Source: Pedobacter gandavensis (GTDB taxonomy: Bacteria; Bacteroidota; Bacteroidia; Sphingobacteriales; Sphingobacteriaceae). From it: a stretch of DNA of 64,000 nt. The notes beneath the pieces are model-generated. The model was not told the origin of the DNA. It made no database searches and saw nothing but the letters and a program-made list of their open reading frames with translations. The position numbers and the translations under genes are program-made. Of the stretch, positions 52,418 to 61,073 are shown piece after piece. Where the stretch lies: assembly GCF_014172405.1 (NCBI RefSeq), contig NZ_WNXC01000008.1, positions 248,001-312,000 on the forward strand, in the 5' to 3' direction. Numbering within the stretch: the first letter of the stretch is position 1; each line of letters starts with the position of its first letter.

Positions 52418-52451
52418 AAAAAACCTACCAAAAATTAATGGTAGGTTTTTT
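52418..52451 (-). terminator. Terminator of the SIMPL-domain gene
   Basis: AAAAAACCTACCA and TGGTAGGTTTTTT flank an 8-nt loop. It lies about 130 nt downstream of the SIMPL stop and upstream of the next minus-strand gene, separating the two transcripts. Confidence 0.8.
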
Positions 52452-52580
52452 ATCAAAGATTTTCAGCTTAAAAAAACGTTGTTTTTAGTATGCCTGAGGC
52501 ATAAAGAGAATTATATTTTAATTTGCTATAATCCTCCGCATCCTTAAAAAGGAAATGAAGTGTGTGTTCTTGTGGTCAGC

Positions 52581-53285
52581 TTATCTGATCTCAAACACGG
52601 TATTCATGGTGTAATTTAATTTTATCTTTTTGAAGTCAATCTCCGGAGCTGCTGCGCCAGCCATATCCGCACTTTCTGCTGATTTCATCATCATCACATT
52701 GCGGTACATTGGCTGAGGGTAAGATTCATTGTTCAATTCTTGAATATCAATTATACCTGCTAACTTATCTCCGATCGCTTCTACCAGGTAAGTAGCTTTC
52801 GCTTTTGCAGCTTGTAATGCTTTTATTTTCAATTCTTTTTTTAACGTTTCAATTTTCGAATAATCATAACTGTCGATATTGGTATAAGCAATGCCTTTCG
52901 GATCGATATCACCCATGATCTCATTGAATTTATTTAGATCACTCACTTTTAGACGATATTGTTTGCTCACTAGAAAATCAGGGTTTTTCTTTTTCTGCGT
53001 GATGGTATAGCCGGATAAATTGTTGATCGTTAAATTCTCTTTAGCAATGCCTGCAGTTTGAACTGCGTTGTACAATTGGCTTTCTAAAGTGCTGATCTCT
53101 ACTTTTTTCTTGCTATTGTTGTCTTTTAAATATTCTTTTAAGGAGATGCTGATGTAAATGATATCCGGAGTAACTTCTGCTTCTGCAGATCCGCTAACGC
53201 TAATTTTTTTTCTCAGGTCTACTTGTTGAGCCATGGCACTTAAACTGAATAAGGCAACAAAGGCAAGGGCAAATAACTTTTTCAT
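52581..53285 (-). CDS. SIMPL domain (DUF541) periplasmic protein
   Basis: A 234-residue protein with a Sec signal peptide (residues 1-19) and a SIMPL/DUF541 domain over the rest: KISVSGSAEAEVTPDIIYISISL at the start, the IDSYDYSKIETLKKELKIKALQAAKAKA helix pair, and LNYTMNTVFEIR at the end. Family members, such as BP26 and YggE, form periplasmic oligomers linked to stress; no enzyme activity is established. It is a single-gene unit. Confidence 0.92.
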   Translation of the reverse strand: MKKLFALAFVALFSLSAMAQQVDLRKKISVSGSAEAEVTPDIIYISISLKEYLKDNNSKKKVEISTLESQLYNAVQTAGIAKENLTINNLSGYTITQKKKNPDFLVSKQYRLKVSDLNKFNEIMGDIDPKGIAYTNIDSYDYSKIETLKKELKIKALQAAKAKATYLVEAIGDKLAGIIDIQELNNESYPQPMYRNVMMMKSAESADMAGAAAPEIDFKKIKLNYTMNTVFEIR

Positions 53286-53441
53286 AATAGATGTTTTTCT
53301 TTTTGTGTATTTGATAAGAAGATGTAAATATCAGGCCAATTCCATATCAACCAGAGATACAATTTCTCAAATATCGCTTAACTCATTCATAATGAGTTGT
53401 ATTTTTTGTTAAAAATCTTTGTCTCGAAAGGTCTGGAAAAT

Positions 53442-53474
53442 AAAAAAGCCCGTAAAACAATTGCTTTACGGGCT
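53442..53474 (-). terminator. Terminator of the ileS-dksA-lspA operon
   Basis: AGCCCGTAAA (53447-53456) and TTTACGGGCT (53465-53474) form a 10-bp stem. On the minus strand the stem is followed by a T-run, as needed for termination about 20 nt past the lspA stop. Confidence 0.85.
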
Positions 53475-53493
53475 CAACAGATTTTATGATGTC

Positions 53494-54096
53494 TTAATCT
53501 TCTGCAATTTCATTGTTGATGCCAATCTCCTCATTGATCTCCTCTTTGAAATAAGATTTCTGATAAATCAGGATCAGGATCACACCGATAGAGATCGCTG
53601 CATCTGCCAGGTTAAATACAGGTCTGAAGAAGATATAATCTTCACCACCCCAGATCGGTACCCATTTTGGAAATACGCCTTCTACCAGCGGGAAGTAGAA
53701 CATGTCTACTACTCTTCCATGAAACCAACCTGCGTATCCGTAGATCTTTCCATAAAGCACCGAGTCAATGATATTGCCCAATGCGCCCGAAAAGATTAGG
53801 GCTACATTCATAATTAATCCTCTGTGGTATTTTCTCTGGATCAGGTAATGTAAACCATATCCAATTCCTGCTACCGCAGCAATTCTAAATAGAGAAAGGG
53901 ATAGTTTTCCAAATTCACCGCCAAATTCAAGGCCAAAGGCCATTCCATTGTTTTCAGTGAAGTGAATAATACACCAATCTCCAATAATCTTGAACTCTTG
54001 TCCAAGGTACATATTAGTCTTTACCCAGGTTTTAATCAGCTGATCGGCGATTAAAACAAAAAAGATAATCAGTAAAGGTTTAGTGTATCCCTTCAT
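53494..54096 (-). CDS. lspA: Lipoprotein signal peptidase (signal peptidase II)
   Basis: A 200-residue inner-membrane aspartyl peptidase with four helices: DQLIKTW near the start, FTENNGMAFG, LIFSGALGNIIDSVLYG, then the catalytic Asp pair in GRVVDMFYFP and FNLADAAISIG. It removes the signal peptide of lipoproteins at the lipidated Cys. A periplasmic insert with GWFHGRVVDMFYFPLVEGVFPKW and a long acidic tail are typical of Bacteroidota LspA. Its start overlaps the dksA-like stop by 1 nt. Confidence 0.95.
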   Translation of the reverse strand: MKGYTKPLLIIFFVLIADQLIKTWVKTNMYLGQEFKIIGDWCIIHFTENNGMAFGLEFGGEFGKLSLSLFRIAAVAGIGYGLHYLIQRKYHRGLIMNVALIFSGALGNIIDSVLYGKIYGYAGWFHGRVVDMFYFPLVEGVFPKWVPIWGGEDYIFFRPVFNLADAAISIGVILILIYQKSYFKEEINEEIGINNEIAED

Positions 54097-54479
54097 TAGC
54101 TCTGCTTCAATTTAGCTTCCATACTTAGCGTAGCATGAGGAACAGCACGTAGACGTTCCTTCTGAATCAGCTTACCTGTTTCGCGGCAAATGCCATAAGT
54201 TTTGTTCTCAATACGTACTAATGCGGCTTCAAGATTCTCAATGAATTTTTTCTGACGTGCAGCCAGCTGATTCAATTGTTCTTTCTCTAAAGTTGCAGAG
54301 CCATCTTCTAAAGTTTTATAAGTTCCTGAAGTATCTTCAGTTCCGTTAGAGTTCGGGCTACTTAATGAGCTGGTCAGGGAAAGAAATTCTTCTCTCGCCA
54401 TGCGTAGTTTTCCTTGAATAAGTTCTTTAAACTCTTGAAGTTCACTATCAGAATACCGTGTTTTTGTAGCTTTTTCCAT
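54096..54479 (-). CDS. TraR/DksA family protein lacking the zinc site
   Basis: A 127-residue protein with a coiled N-terminal part (SDSELQEFKELIQGKLRMAR), a middle rich in Ser/Thr/Gly, and the DksA-like end YGICRETGKLIQKERLRAVPHA. The classical four-Cys zinc site is reduced to a single Cys, a form usual for the Bacteroidota member in this operon. A role in RNA polymerase control by analogy with DksA is likely, not shown. It lies between ileS (4 nt gap) and lspA (1 nt overlap). Confidence 0.9.
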   Translation of the reverse strand: MEKATKTRYSDSELQEFKELIQGKLRMAREEFLSLTSSLSSPNSNGTEDTSGTYKTLEDGSATLEKEQLNQLAARQKKFIENLEAALVRIENKTYGICRETGKLIQKERLRAVPHATLSMEAKLKQS

Positions 54480-54483
54480 AATA

Positions 54484-57400
54484 TTATTGTTTTGCGATCG
54501 AAATATCTAGTTCAACATCATCTATAACGATTTTGTTTCCACCTTCTAAATTATCTATTAAATTAATTTTATCTGCTAAAATTTCTGAACAAATGTATGT
54601 TTTATTTTCAGCTACTGCATTGGCAATCAGATTATCGTTCTGTAAAGACACGGTAATGCGATCTGTAACCTCAAAGTTTAATTCTTTTCTTAAGTTCTGG
54701 ATTCTATTTATTAGCTCACGCGATAAACCTTCTTGCTTCAATTCCGGAGTAATGGTCACATCTAAAGCAACGGTTAAGTTACCCAGATTTGTCACCTGCC
54801 ATCCAGGAATGTCTTCTGCAATGATCTCCACATCAGACAATTGAACTACGTAAGCCGTGTTTGGAATCTGGTACTCGCCAGTTGCCTCAAAGCCCGCAAG
54901 ATCTTCCTGGCTCATGTTACTGATCAGGTCTGCCACTAACTTCATTTCCTTACCAACTTTAGGCCCTAAAGCTTTAAAGTTAGGCTTGATTTTTTTCTTA
55001 ATGAATCCTGCAGCATCAGTGATGTACTCAATCGATTTGATGTTCGTTTCCGATAAAATCAATTCTTTTACCAACTCTACCTGCTCCGCGAATTTTTTAT
55101 CCAATACTGGAATTAAAATCTTCGCCAATGGCTGACGAACATTAATGCTGCTCTTTTTACGTAAAGAAAGCACCATTGAAGAGATGTTTTGTGCCAGTTC
55201 CATACGCTCGTTCAACGCGGTATCAATCAAGGAATGATCTGCCTCGTTCCACAAGGTTAAGTGTACCGATTCTGAAGCATCCTTAGCCGTTACAGAAAGA
55301 TTCTGGAACAACCAATCAGAGAAGAAAGGAGCTACCGGAGACATGATCTGTGCGATGCTCGTTAAACAAGTATATAAGGTTTCGTAAGCTGCTTTTTTAT
55401 CCGCAGTCATCTCACCTTTCCAGAAACGGCGACGAGATAAGCGGATGTACCAGTTGCTCAAATGCTCATCCACAAAAGTTTGGATGGCTCTTGAAGCCTT
55501 AGTTGGCTCGTATCCCTTGTAGCTCTCATCTACTTCTGCAATTAAGGTCTGCAATAAAGATAAAATCCAACGGTCTAACTCACTGCGTTCTGCGATAGGC
55601 GTTTGATTTTCCTCATCAATCACAAACTTATCAATGTTCGCATATAAAGCGAAGAAGGAATAAGTGTTGTAAAGGGTTCCGAAAAACTTACGGCGAACCT
55701 CATCGATACCATCGGTATTAAATTTAAGGTTGTCCCAAGGTGAAGCATTGCTGATCATGTACCAACGTGTGGCATCCGCACTATAAGTATCAATTGTAGC
55801 AAATGGATCTACACCATTGCCCAATCGCTTAGACATTTTATTACCGTTTTTATCCAGCACCAAACCATTAGAGACTACGTTTTTAAACGCTACTCCTGGA
55901 TTTCCTACTTTCTCATTGATGGCTTTAATCTCCTCGCTAGACTCACTTAACATCACCGCAATCGCGTGTAAAGTAAAGAACCAACCACGTGTCTGATCCA
56001 CACCTTCGGCGATGAAGTCAGCAGGATAAGCATTCGCAAATTCTTCTTTGTTTTCAAAAGGGAAATGCCATTGTGCATAAGGCATGGCACCACTATCAAA
56101 CCAAACATCAATCAGGTCCAATTCACGTACCATTCTTTCGCCGTTATCAGCGGTCAGAATCACATCATCAACATATGGACGGTGCATGTCTTTAAGCTCG
56201 AAGCCAGCTTCCATATACCCTGCGGCAACGGATTTCTGGATTTCTGCATTCAGTTCTTCGATAGAGCCGATACATTTTTCATGCTTTCCATCTTCTGTAC
56301 GCCAGATCGGAAGTGGAGTACCCCAATAGCGCGAGCGCGATAGGTTCCAGTCTACCAGGTTTTCCAGCCAGTTGCCAAAACGGCCTGTTCCGGTAGCCTC
56401 AGGCTTCCAGTTGATGGTTTTATTTAAAGCCACCATTTTCTCTTTTACAGAAGTAGTTCTGATGAACCAGCTGTCTAAAGGATAATAAAGGATCGGCTTA
56501 TCAGTTCTCCAGCAATGTGGGTAACTGTGTTCATATTTCTTAACGTCGAAAGCTTTGTTGTCTTCTTTTAACTTGATGGCGATAAGCACATCAGTAGGTT
56601 TGAAGTCAGCAGCAGCACGTTCTTCGTCCGAATAGTATTCTTCTTTTACATAACGACCGGCAAAATCAGATACCTCATTCACAAACTTACCTTGTTTGTT
56701 TACTAAAGGTGCATCATTACCATTTTCGTCTTTGATCAATACAGAAGGAACGCCAGCTTCTTTGGCGATACGAAAATCGTCCGCACCAAAGATAGAAGCG
56801 GTATGTACAATACCTGTACCATCTTCTGTAGTCACGAAATCACCAGGGATTACGCGGAAAGCATTCGCTTCCAAATCCTCATTAGTCACATAAGGCATCA
56901 ATTGATGATAATGTAAACCAATCAGGTCTTTACCAATAAATTCTTTAGCAATCGTCCATGGGATCAGTTTATCACCAGCTTTATAATCTTCCATCGCAAT
57001 TGCTGCGGCATCCGCTTTAAAGTGTTTTCCTACCAGATCTTTGGCAAGAATCACACTCACCGGAAGGAAAGTATAAGGGTTAAACGTTTTCACTTTCACA
57101 TAGGTGATTTTCTCGCCAACAGCCAAAGCACAGTTGGAAGGTAAAGTCCATGGGGTAGTGGTCCAGGCAATAATTGCGGTTTCTTCTGCTTCATTTTCAA
57201 AAAGCTCAGCCATCAATGGATGGTTCTGGTCTTTTTTAAGGAAAAACTGAGCCGTAATTGAAGTGTCTTTCAACATCTTGTACGTACCCGGTTGGTTCAG
57301 CTCATGAGAGCTCAATCCAGTTCCTGCAGCAGGAGAGTAAGGTTGTACTGTATATCCTTTGTATAAAAGACCTTTGTCGTAGAACGATTTTAAGATCGAC

Positions 57401-57879
57401 CATAAGGACTCAATATATTCGCTTTCGTAGGTTACATACGGGTTTTCAAGATCTACCCAGTAGCCCATTTTCTCCGTCAGGTCATTCCATACATCCGTGT
57501 ATTTCATCACCTCCTCTTTACAAGCAGTATTGTATTCTTCCACGGAAATTTTCTTTCCGATATCTTCTTTAGTAATGCCTAATTTCTTTTCTACAGCAAG
57601 CTCAATAGGCAATCCATGGGTATCCCATCCGCCTTTACGCTTTACCTGAAAGCCTTTTAATGTTTTGTAACGGCAAAAAATATCTTTAATCGCACGTGCC
57701 ATCACATGGTGAATCCCGGGCATCCCGTTTGCCGAAGGCGGACCTTCATAAAACGTGAATGGGTTCGATTTTGAACGCGTAGAAATACTCTTCTCAAAGA
57801 TGTTTTCCGCCTTCCAAAATTCAAGTATATCTTTTCCTATTTTCGCTAGTTCCAGCTGTTTAAATTCCCTATACATCAA
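54484..57879 (-). CDS. ileS: Isoleucyl-tRNA synthetase
   Basis: A 1131-residue class I synthetase. The N-terminal part has YEGPPSANGMPGIHHVMAR, the HIGH-type motif GIHH, then a CP1 editing domain (WTTTPWTLPSNCALAVG) and KMSKRLGN near residue 678, where KMSKR replaces KMSKS, common in this form. The anticodon-binding and C-terminal domains follow. The length is that of the larger (type 2) bacterial and eukaryote-like enzyme. First gene of ileS-dksA-lspA; the promoter box is about 28 nt upstream. Confidence 0.96.
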   Translation of the reverse strand: MMYREFKQLELAKIGKDILEFWKAENIFEKSISTRSKSNPFTFYEGPPSANGMPGIHHVMARAIKDIFCRYKTLKGFQVKRKGGWDTHGLPIELAVEKKLGITKEDIGKKISVEEYNTACKEEVMKYTDVWNDLTEKMGYWVDLENPYVTYESEYIESLWSILKSFYDKGLLYKGYTVQPYSPAAGTGLSSHELNQPGTYKMLKDTSITAQFFLKKDQNHPLMAELFENEAEETAIIAWTTTPWTLPSNCALAVGEKITYVKVKTFNPYTFLPVSVILAKDLVGKHFKADAAAIAMEDYKAGDKLIPWTIAKEFIGKDLIGLHYHQLMPYVTNEDLEANAFRVIPGDFVTTEDGTGIVHTASIFGADDFRIAKEAGVPSVLIKDENGNDAPLVNKQGKFVNEVSDFAGRYVKEEYYSDEERAAADFKPTDVLIAIKLKEDNKAFDVKKYEHSYPHCWRTDKPILYYPLDSWFIRTTSVKEKMVALNKTINWKPEATGTGRFGNWLENLVDWNLSRSRYWGTPLPIWRTEDGKHEKCIGSIEELNAEIQKSVAAGYMEAGFELKDMHRPYVDDVILTADNGERMVRELDLIDVWFDSGAMPYAQWHFPFENKEEFANAYPADFIAEGVDQTRGWFFTLHAIAVMLSESSEEIKAINEKVGNPGVAFKNVVSNGLVLDKNGNKMSKRLGNGVDPFATIDTYSADATRWYMISNASPWDNLKFNTDGIDEVRRKFFGTLYNTYSFFALYANIDKFVIDEENQTPIAERSELDRWILSLLQTLIAEVDESYKGYEPTKASRAIQTFVDEHLSNWYIRLSRRRFWKGEMTADKKAAYETLYTCLTSIAQIMSPVAPFFSDWLFQNLSVTAKDASESVHLTLWNEADHSLIDTALNERMELAQNISSMVLSLRKKSSINVRQPLAKILIPVLDKKFAEQVELVKELILSETNIKSIEYITDAAGFIKKKIKPNFKALGPKVGKEMKLVADLISNMSQEDLAGFEATGEYQIPNTAYVVQLSDVEIIAEDIPGWQVTNLGNLTVALDVTITPELKQEGLSRELINRIQNLRKELNFEVTDRITVSLQNDNLIANAVAENKTYICSEILADKINLIDNLEGGNKIVIDDVELDISIAKQ

Positions 57880-57906
57880 TCAAGTATCTCCAAAAAATTA
57901 AGGTTG

Positions 57907-57914
57907 CAAAGTTA
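57907..57914 (-). promoter_or_regulatory. -7 promoter box of the ileS operon
   Basis: The complement reads TAACTTTG, a perfect TAnnTTTG, with 27 nt between the box and the ileS ATG. The -33 element is unclear. Confidence 0.42.
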
Positions 57915-58116
57915 CGTTTTTAGAATTTAAAAATGTAGTTTTTATCTATAGCAATACGCCAGGAAGCCTTTACAAACCGAAGGTTGTTATTATTAAGGAC
58001 GTAAATTAGGAAAAAAAATAGATTTATCTATTCCTCGCGGGCATACAGCGGGATTTCTTTTTGAACATTGGTTTGGTTTTTGTTAATAACAAACGATAAA
58101 CTAATTACCTCTTATT

Positions 58117-58362
58117 ATGATCAAAGTAATGAAACTTCAGAAAGCGGTATGGGCCATTATCCTCGGGGTAATCGCATTGGTTGTCTATATCATCATGGTG
58201 ACAAGCGATCAGCCAGGTAGTATTTATGCACTCGAAATCGCAGGCGTGTTTTTTATGGGCGCTGCGATTCTTTTTTTATATCCGCTATGGACGGCCAAAG
58301 AAGATGTTCGTGGGGAAGTAGAACTTGATGTCGAAAAACAAGAAGAAACGGAGACAAAGTAA
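58117..58362 (+). CDS. Small two-helix membrane protein
   Basis: An 81-residue protein with two hydrophobic helices (about residues 10-30 and 38-60) and an acidic C-terminal tail (EDVRGEVELDVEKQEETETK). No family is recognised. The start is ATG at 58117, with the first helix beginning nine residues on. It converges on the phospholipase C gene across a long hairpin. Confidence 0.65.
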   Translation: MIKVMKLQKAVWAIILGVIALVVYIIMVTSDQPGSIYALEIAGVFFMGAAILFLYPLWTAKEDVRGEVELDVEKQEETETK

Positions 58363-58401
58363 TTTGTACGGAGCCCTGGAGTAGGGCGGCCAATAAAGAA
58401 A

Positions 58402-58470
58402 AAAAGCAAAGCCCCCAATAGTATTAGTCTGCCCCCAAAAAGTTAGACACGATTTGGGGGCTTTGCTTTT
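58402..58470. terminator. Long-loop hairpin holding a possible IS-end remnant
   Basis: AAAAGCAAAGCCCCCAA (58402-58418) and TTGGGGGCTTTGCTTTT (58454-58470) are perfect 17-bp arms. They can terminate both convergent genes, and the right arm abuts the phospholipase stop codon. The 35-nt loop contains, on the complement, TGTCTAACTTTTTGGGGGCA, resembling the terminal repeat of IS3-like elements. Confidence 0.6.
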
Positions 58471-60855
58471 CTAAATTACACCAGCCATAAATGGATCGGT
58501 AATCCCGGCTTCACCGGTTTCCACATGGCCCGCATACTGTTTGCTAAAACCATCGTGGCCACTCACTTCAATAGAGAAGTCATACCAGGACTTACTTTTC
58601 TGTAAATCTACAATCACTTTAGCTTTTCCTTTCGCGGCTAAAGTAATCTCCTGGGTTTTGTCTTTCTGGTAAGTCAGGTCTTTGATCTTAATTTTCAATA
58701 CGCTGGAACCCTCATTTTCCAATAGTAACTGGACATTTCCCGTTAATTTTTTACTCAGTAAACCACTGCGTTCATAATCGCAACTGGTTTTTAGTGCCGG
58801 ATCTTTATGATTCCCTTTAAACTGTCTGAAGAAACCATTTGGGCCTGTGATACATAAATGATAATGTTCTTTTTCAAAGTCTGATAGTTTCAAATGATCG
58901 TTAATCTGATCACCGGCAGCCACTGCATAAGACCAGGTTTTACCTGAAGCTTGCTGGTACTTCCCGCGACTGTACATTAAAAACGGTGCGCCCACTGGAA
59001 CTAACTTTTGTCCGAAGTTTCCTTTTCCTGATTCGAAATCTACCTGGATGGTTTTACTAGCCGGATCTAGATGCACATCTGCAAAAAGTTGGTAGGGTAG
59101 GGCACAAGCCGGTTTGGTCCCTTTTTCCTGCTGCGGCATCACCGATGGAGAAGCAGGATCAAAAGCGGAATGGCTATTGATTTTTGCGATTTCGGCGGCG
59201 GTTAAGGCATCTGGCTTAACCTGTGCCGGTTTATGCTTTGCATTTTGAATTCCGGTAATCACCGCTTCTTTTTTCAAAGCAATAACAGGATTCGAATGGT
59301 CTGATTTGGCAGGTCTGAAAACAGAGGTTAAATCACCGCAAATTGCCCTTCTCCAACTGCTAATGTTATTACTTCTGATCTTTTTCCCAGTCTTTTGACT
59401 CAGGAAGTTTTCCAGGAACATCAAATTGGAAGTATGGTCGAATACCTGGGAATTTACGTAGCCACCCTTGCTCCATGGCGAAGCAACCAGCATCGGTACG
59501 CGATAACCCAGTCCAATCGGACTGCCTTTTTGCAATTCATAATCTGGCGCAATGTCCAGTTTTTCTGAAACCTTTCCGGTACTGCTATCACCGGGCTTCG
59601 GCACCACATATGGTGGGATATGGTCGAAGTAACCGTCATTCTCATCATAAGTCAGGATGAAAATCGTTTTCTTCCAAACCTCAGGGTTTTTGGTCAGGAT
59701 ATCTATGGCTTCAGATACATACCAGGTGCCATACAATGGAGAACTGGTATGGTCAGAAAATCGTTGCGGAGCCACCAGCCAGGAAACAGTAGGCAATTTG
59801 CCTTGGTCAACATCAGATCGGAACTGATGAAAGATGTCGTTCTTTGGAATGTTTACCGTTTCTTGATTTCCCTGATCATTGGTAAATGTAAAAGGAGCGA
59901 GTTCCAGGTAGTTTTCCGGAGCATGGATGTTACTGGCAAAAGCTTTATCGATCAGGTTTTTCTCCCGATCGCTTAGTTTATTGTATTTATCGGTTACTTC
60001 TGCAGCAGTTAGCGGTGGTTTGGCCGTTTTATCACCGTTTTTTCTGAAGTAAGCAGCGAGTTTGACATTATACCGTTTCACATATTCAATGGCATTATCG
60101 CCGTAATTTCCCAACCAGTCGTCTACGTTATCGCCAGGAAGGTCTGCAGTCCAGATCTCATTCTGATAGATTTTCCAGCTGACCCCATTATCCTCCAGCA
60201 ATTCTGGAAAAGTATCCCAGTCTACAAAAGCATTTTCACGGGATTCCGCTTGGGAATTGTTGACTGCTGCAATGGAAGTTCCATTTTGTTCTGGCCTGAT
60301 GGTACCCGTCCAGAAAAACAACCTGTTTGGGGTGGTACCGGTTAAAGAAGAACAAAAATTATGGTCGCAAATGGTGAATGCATCTGCCATCGCATAATAA
60401 AATGGGACATCAGTCCGGTCATAATAACCGAGGCACAGGTGCGATTTTACAGGTACCCATTTGTTGTATTTTCCCCCATTACGCGCAGCCAGTTGGTCCG
60501 ACCAGGAATGCGGTAATCCACCTTGCCAGGTGATTTTAGTCTTATTGATGTCTACATGGAAAGGGGCATAAGTTTTTCCGGCAGCATCTTGCTGTAGCCA
60601 AACTTTATCCTGATTGGGAAGTGTAAACGTCCTTGGATCATTAAATCCACGTACCCCTTTCAGCTTTCCAAACATATGGTCGAATGATCGGTTTTCCTGC
60701 ATGAGGAACACCACATGTTCTGCATCATAAAATGTTGATCCAGGGTCGGCACTGATGGCCATTGCTTTTTGGATCGACATAGGGAGTACGTTTGGGAGTC
60801 CGGCAGCTCCGGATAACAAAGCTGCGTTCTTTAAAAATGATCTTCTGGAATTCAT
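58471..60855 (-). CDS. Phosphocholine-specific phospholipase C, Tat-exported
   Basis: A 794-residue secreted esterase: twin-arginine signal MNSRRSFLKNAALLSG (Arg4-Arg5), then the phosphoesterase domain starting AEHVVFLMQENRSFDHMFGKLKGVRGF, with DHNFCSSLTGTTPNRLFFWTG, ILTYDENDGYFDHIPP and DHTSNLMFLENF, the phospholipase C/acid phosphatase fold. Two C-terminal beta domains (DUF756 type, about residues 590-790) complete the family layout. It should release phosphocholine or similar head groups from phospholipids. Single gene with a -7 box 23 nt upstream. Confidence 0.92.
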   Translation of the reverse strand: MNSRRSFLKNAALLSGAAGLPNVLPMSIQKAMAISADPGSTFYDAEHVVFLMQENRSFDHMFGKLKGVRGFNDPRTFTLPNQDKVWLQQDAAGKTYAPFHVDINKTKITWQGGLPHSWSDQLAARNGGKYNKWVPVKSHLCLGYYDRTDVPFYYAMADAFTICDHNFCSSLTGTTPNRLFFWTGTIRPEQNGTSIAAVNNSQAESRENAFVDWDTFPELLEDNGVSWKIYQNEIWTADLPGDNVDDWLGNYGDNAIEYVKRYNVKLAAYFRKNGDKTAKPPLTAAEVTDKYNKLSDREKNLIDKAFASNIHAPENYLELAPFTFTNDQGNQETVNIPKNDIFHQFRSDVDQGKLPTVSWLVAPQRFSDHTSSPLYGTWYVSEAIDILTKNPEVWKKTIFILTYDENDGYFDHIPPYVVPKPGDSSTGKVSEKLDIAPDYELQKGSPIGLGYRVPMLVASPWSKGGYVNSQVFDHTSNLMFLENFLSQKTGKKIRSNNISSWRRAICGDLTSVFRPAKSDHSNPVIALKKEAVITGIQNAKHKPAQVKPDALTAAEIAKINSHSAFDPASPSVMPQQEKGTKPACALPYQLFADVHLDPASKTIQVDFESGKGNFGQKLVPVGAPFLMYSRGKYQQASGKTWSYAVAAGDQINDHLKLSDFEKEHYHLCITGPNGFFRQFKGNHKDPALKTSCDYERSGLLSKKLTGNVQLLLENEGSSVLKIKIKDLTYQKDKTQEITLAAKGKAKVIVDLQKSKSWYDFSIEVSGHDGFSKQYAGHVETGEAGITDPFMAGVI

Positions 60856-60878
60856 TTGGTTGTAGGTTTGTGTGTATC

Positions 60879-60886
60879 CAAATGTA
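60879..60886 (-). promoter_or_regulatory. -7 promoter box (TACATTTG) of the phospholipase C gene
   Basis: The complement gives TACATTTG, a TAnnTTTG match, 23 nt before the ATG. No TTG at standard spacing was found. Confidence 0.4.
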
Positions 60887-61073
60887 ATAACATTGACCTT
60901 AAAATTTTATTTTCTAAACCAAAAATGGCGACCGTGAAGTTAAAGTTGTTACAAAGCAGGAAAGGATAACCTTAACGTAACAATTTTTATAGAAAAGCTT
61001 CACATTTTGACTGCCGTTTTCTCTGGATTTATACGTATTTTACGTGTCCAAACACCCTAAACCGAATTTTAAT

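Noticed and set aside
52379..52456. N-terminal extension of the small exported protein
   Set aside because: The extension runs through the terminator at 52418-52451 and would bury the signal peptide that begins at the ATG at 52378.
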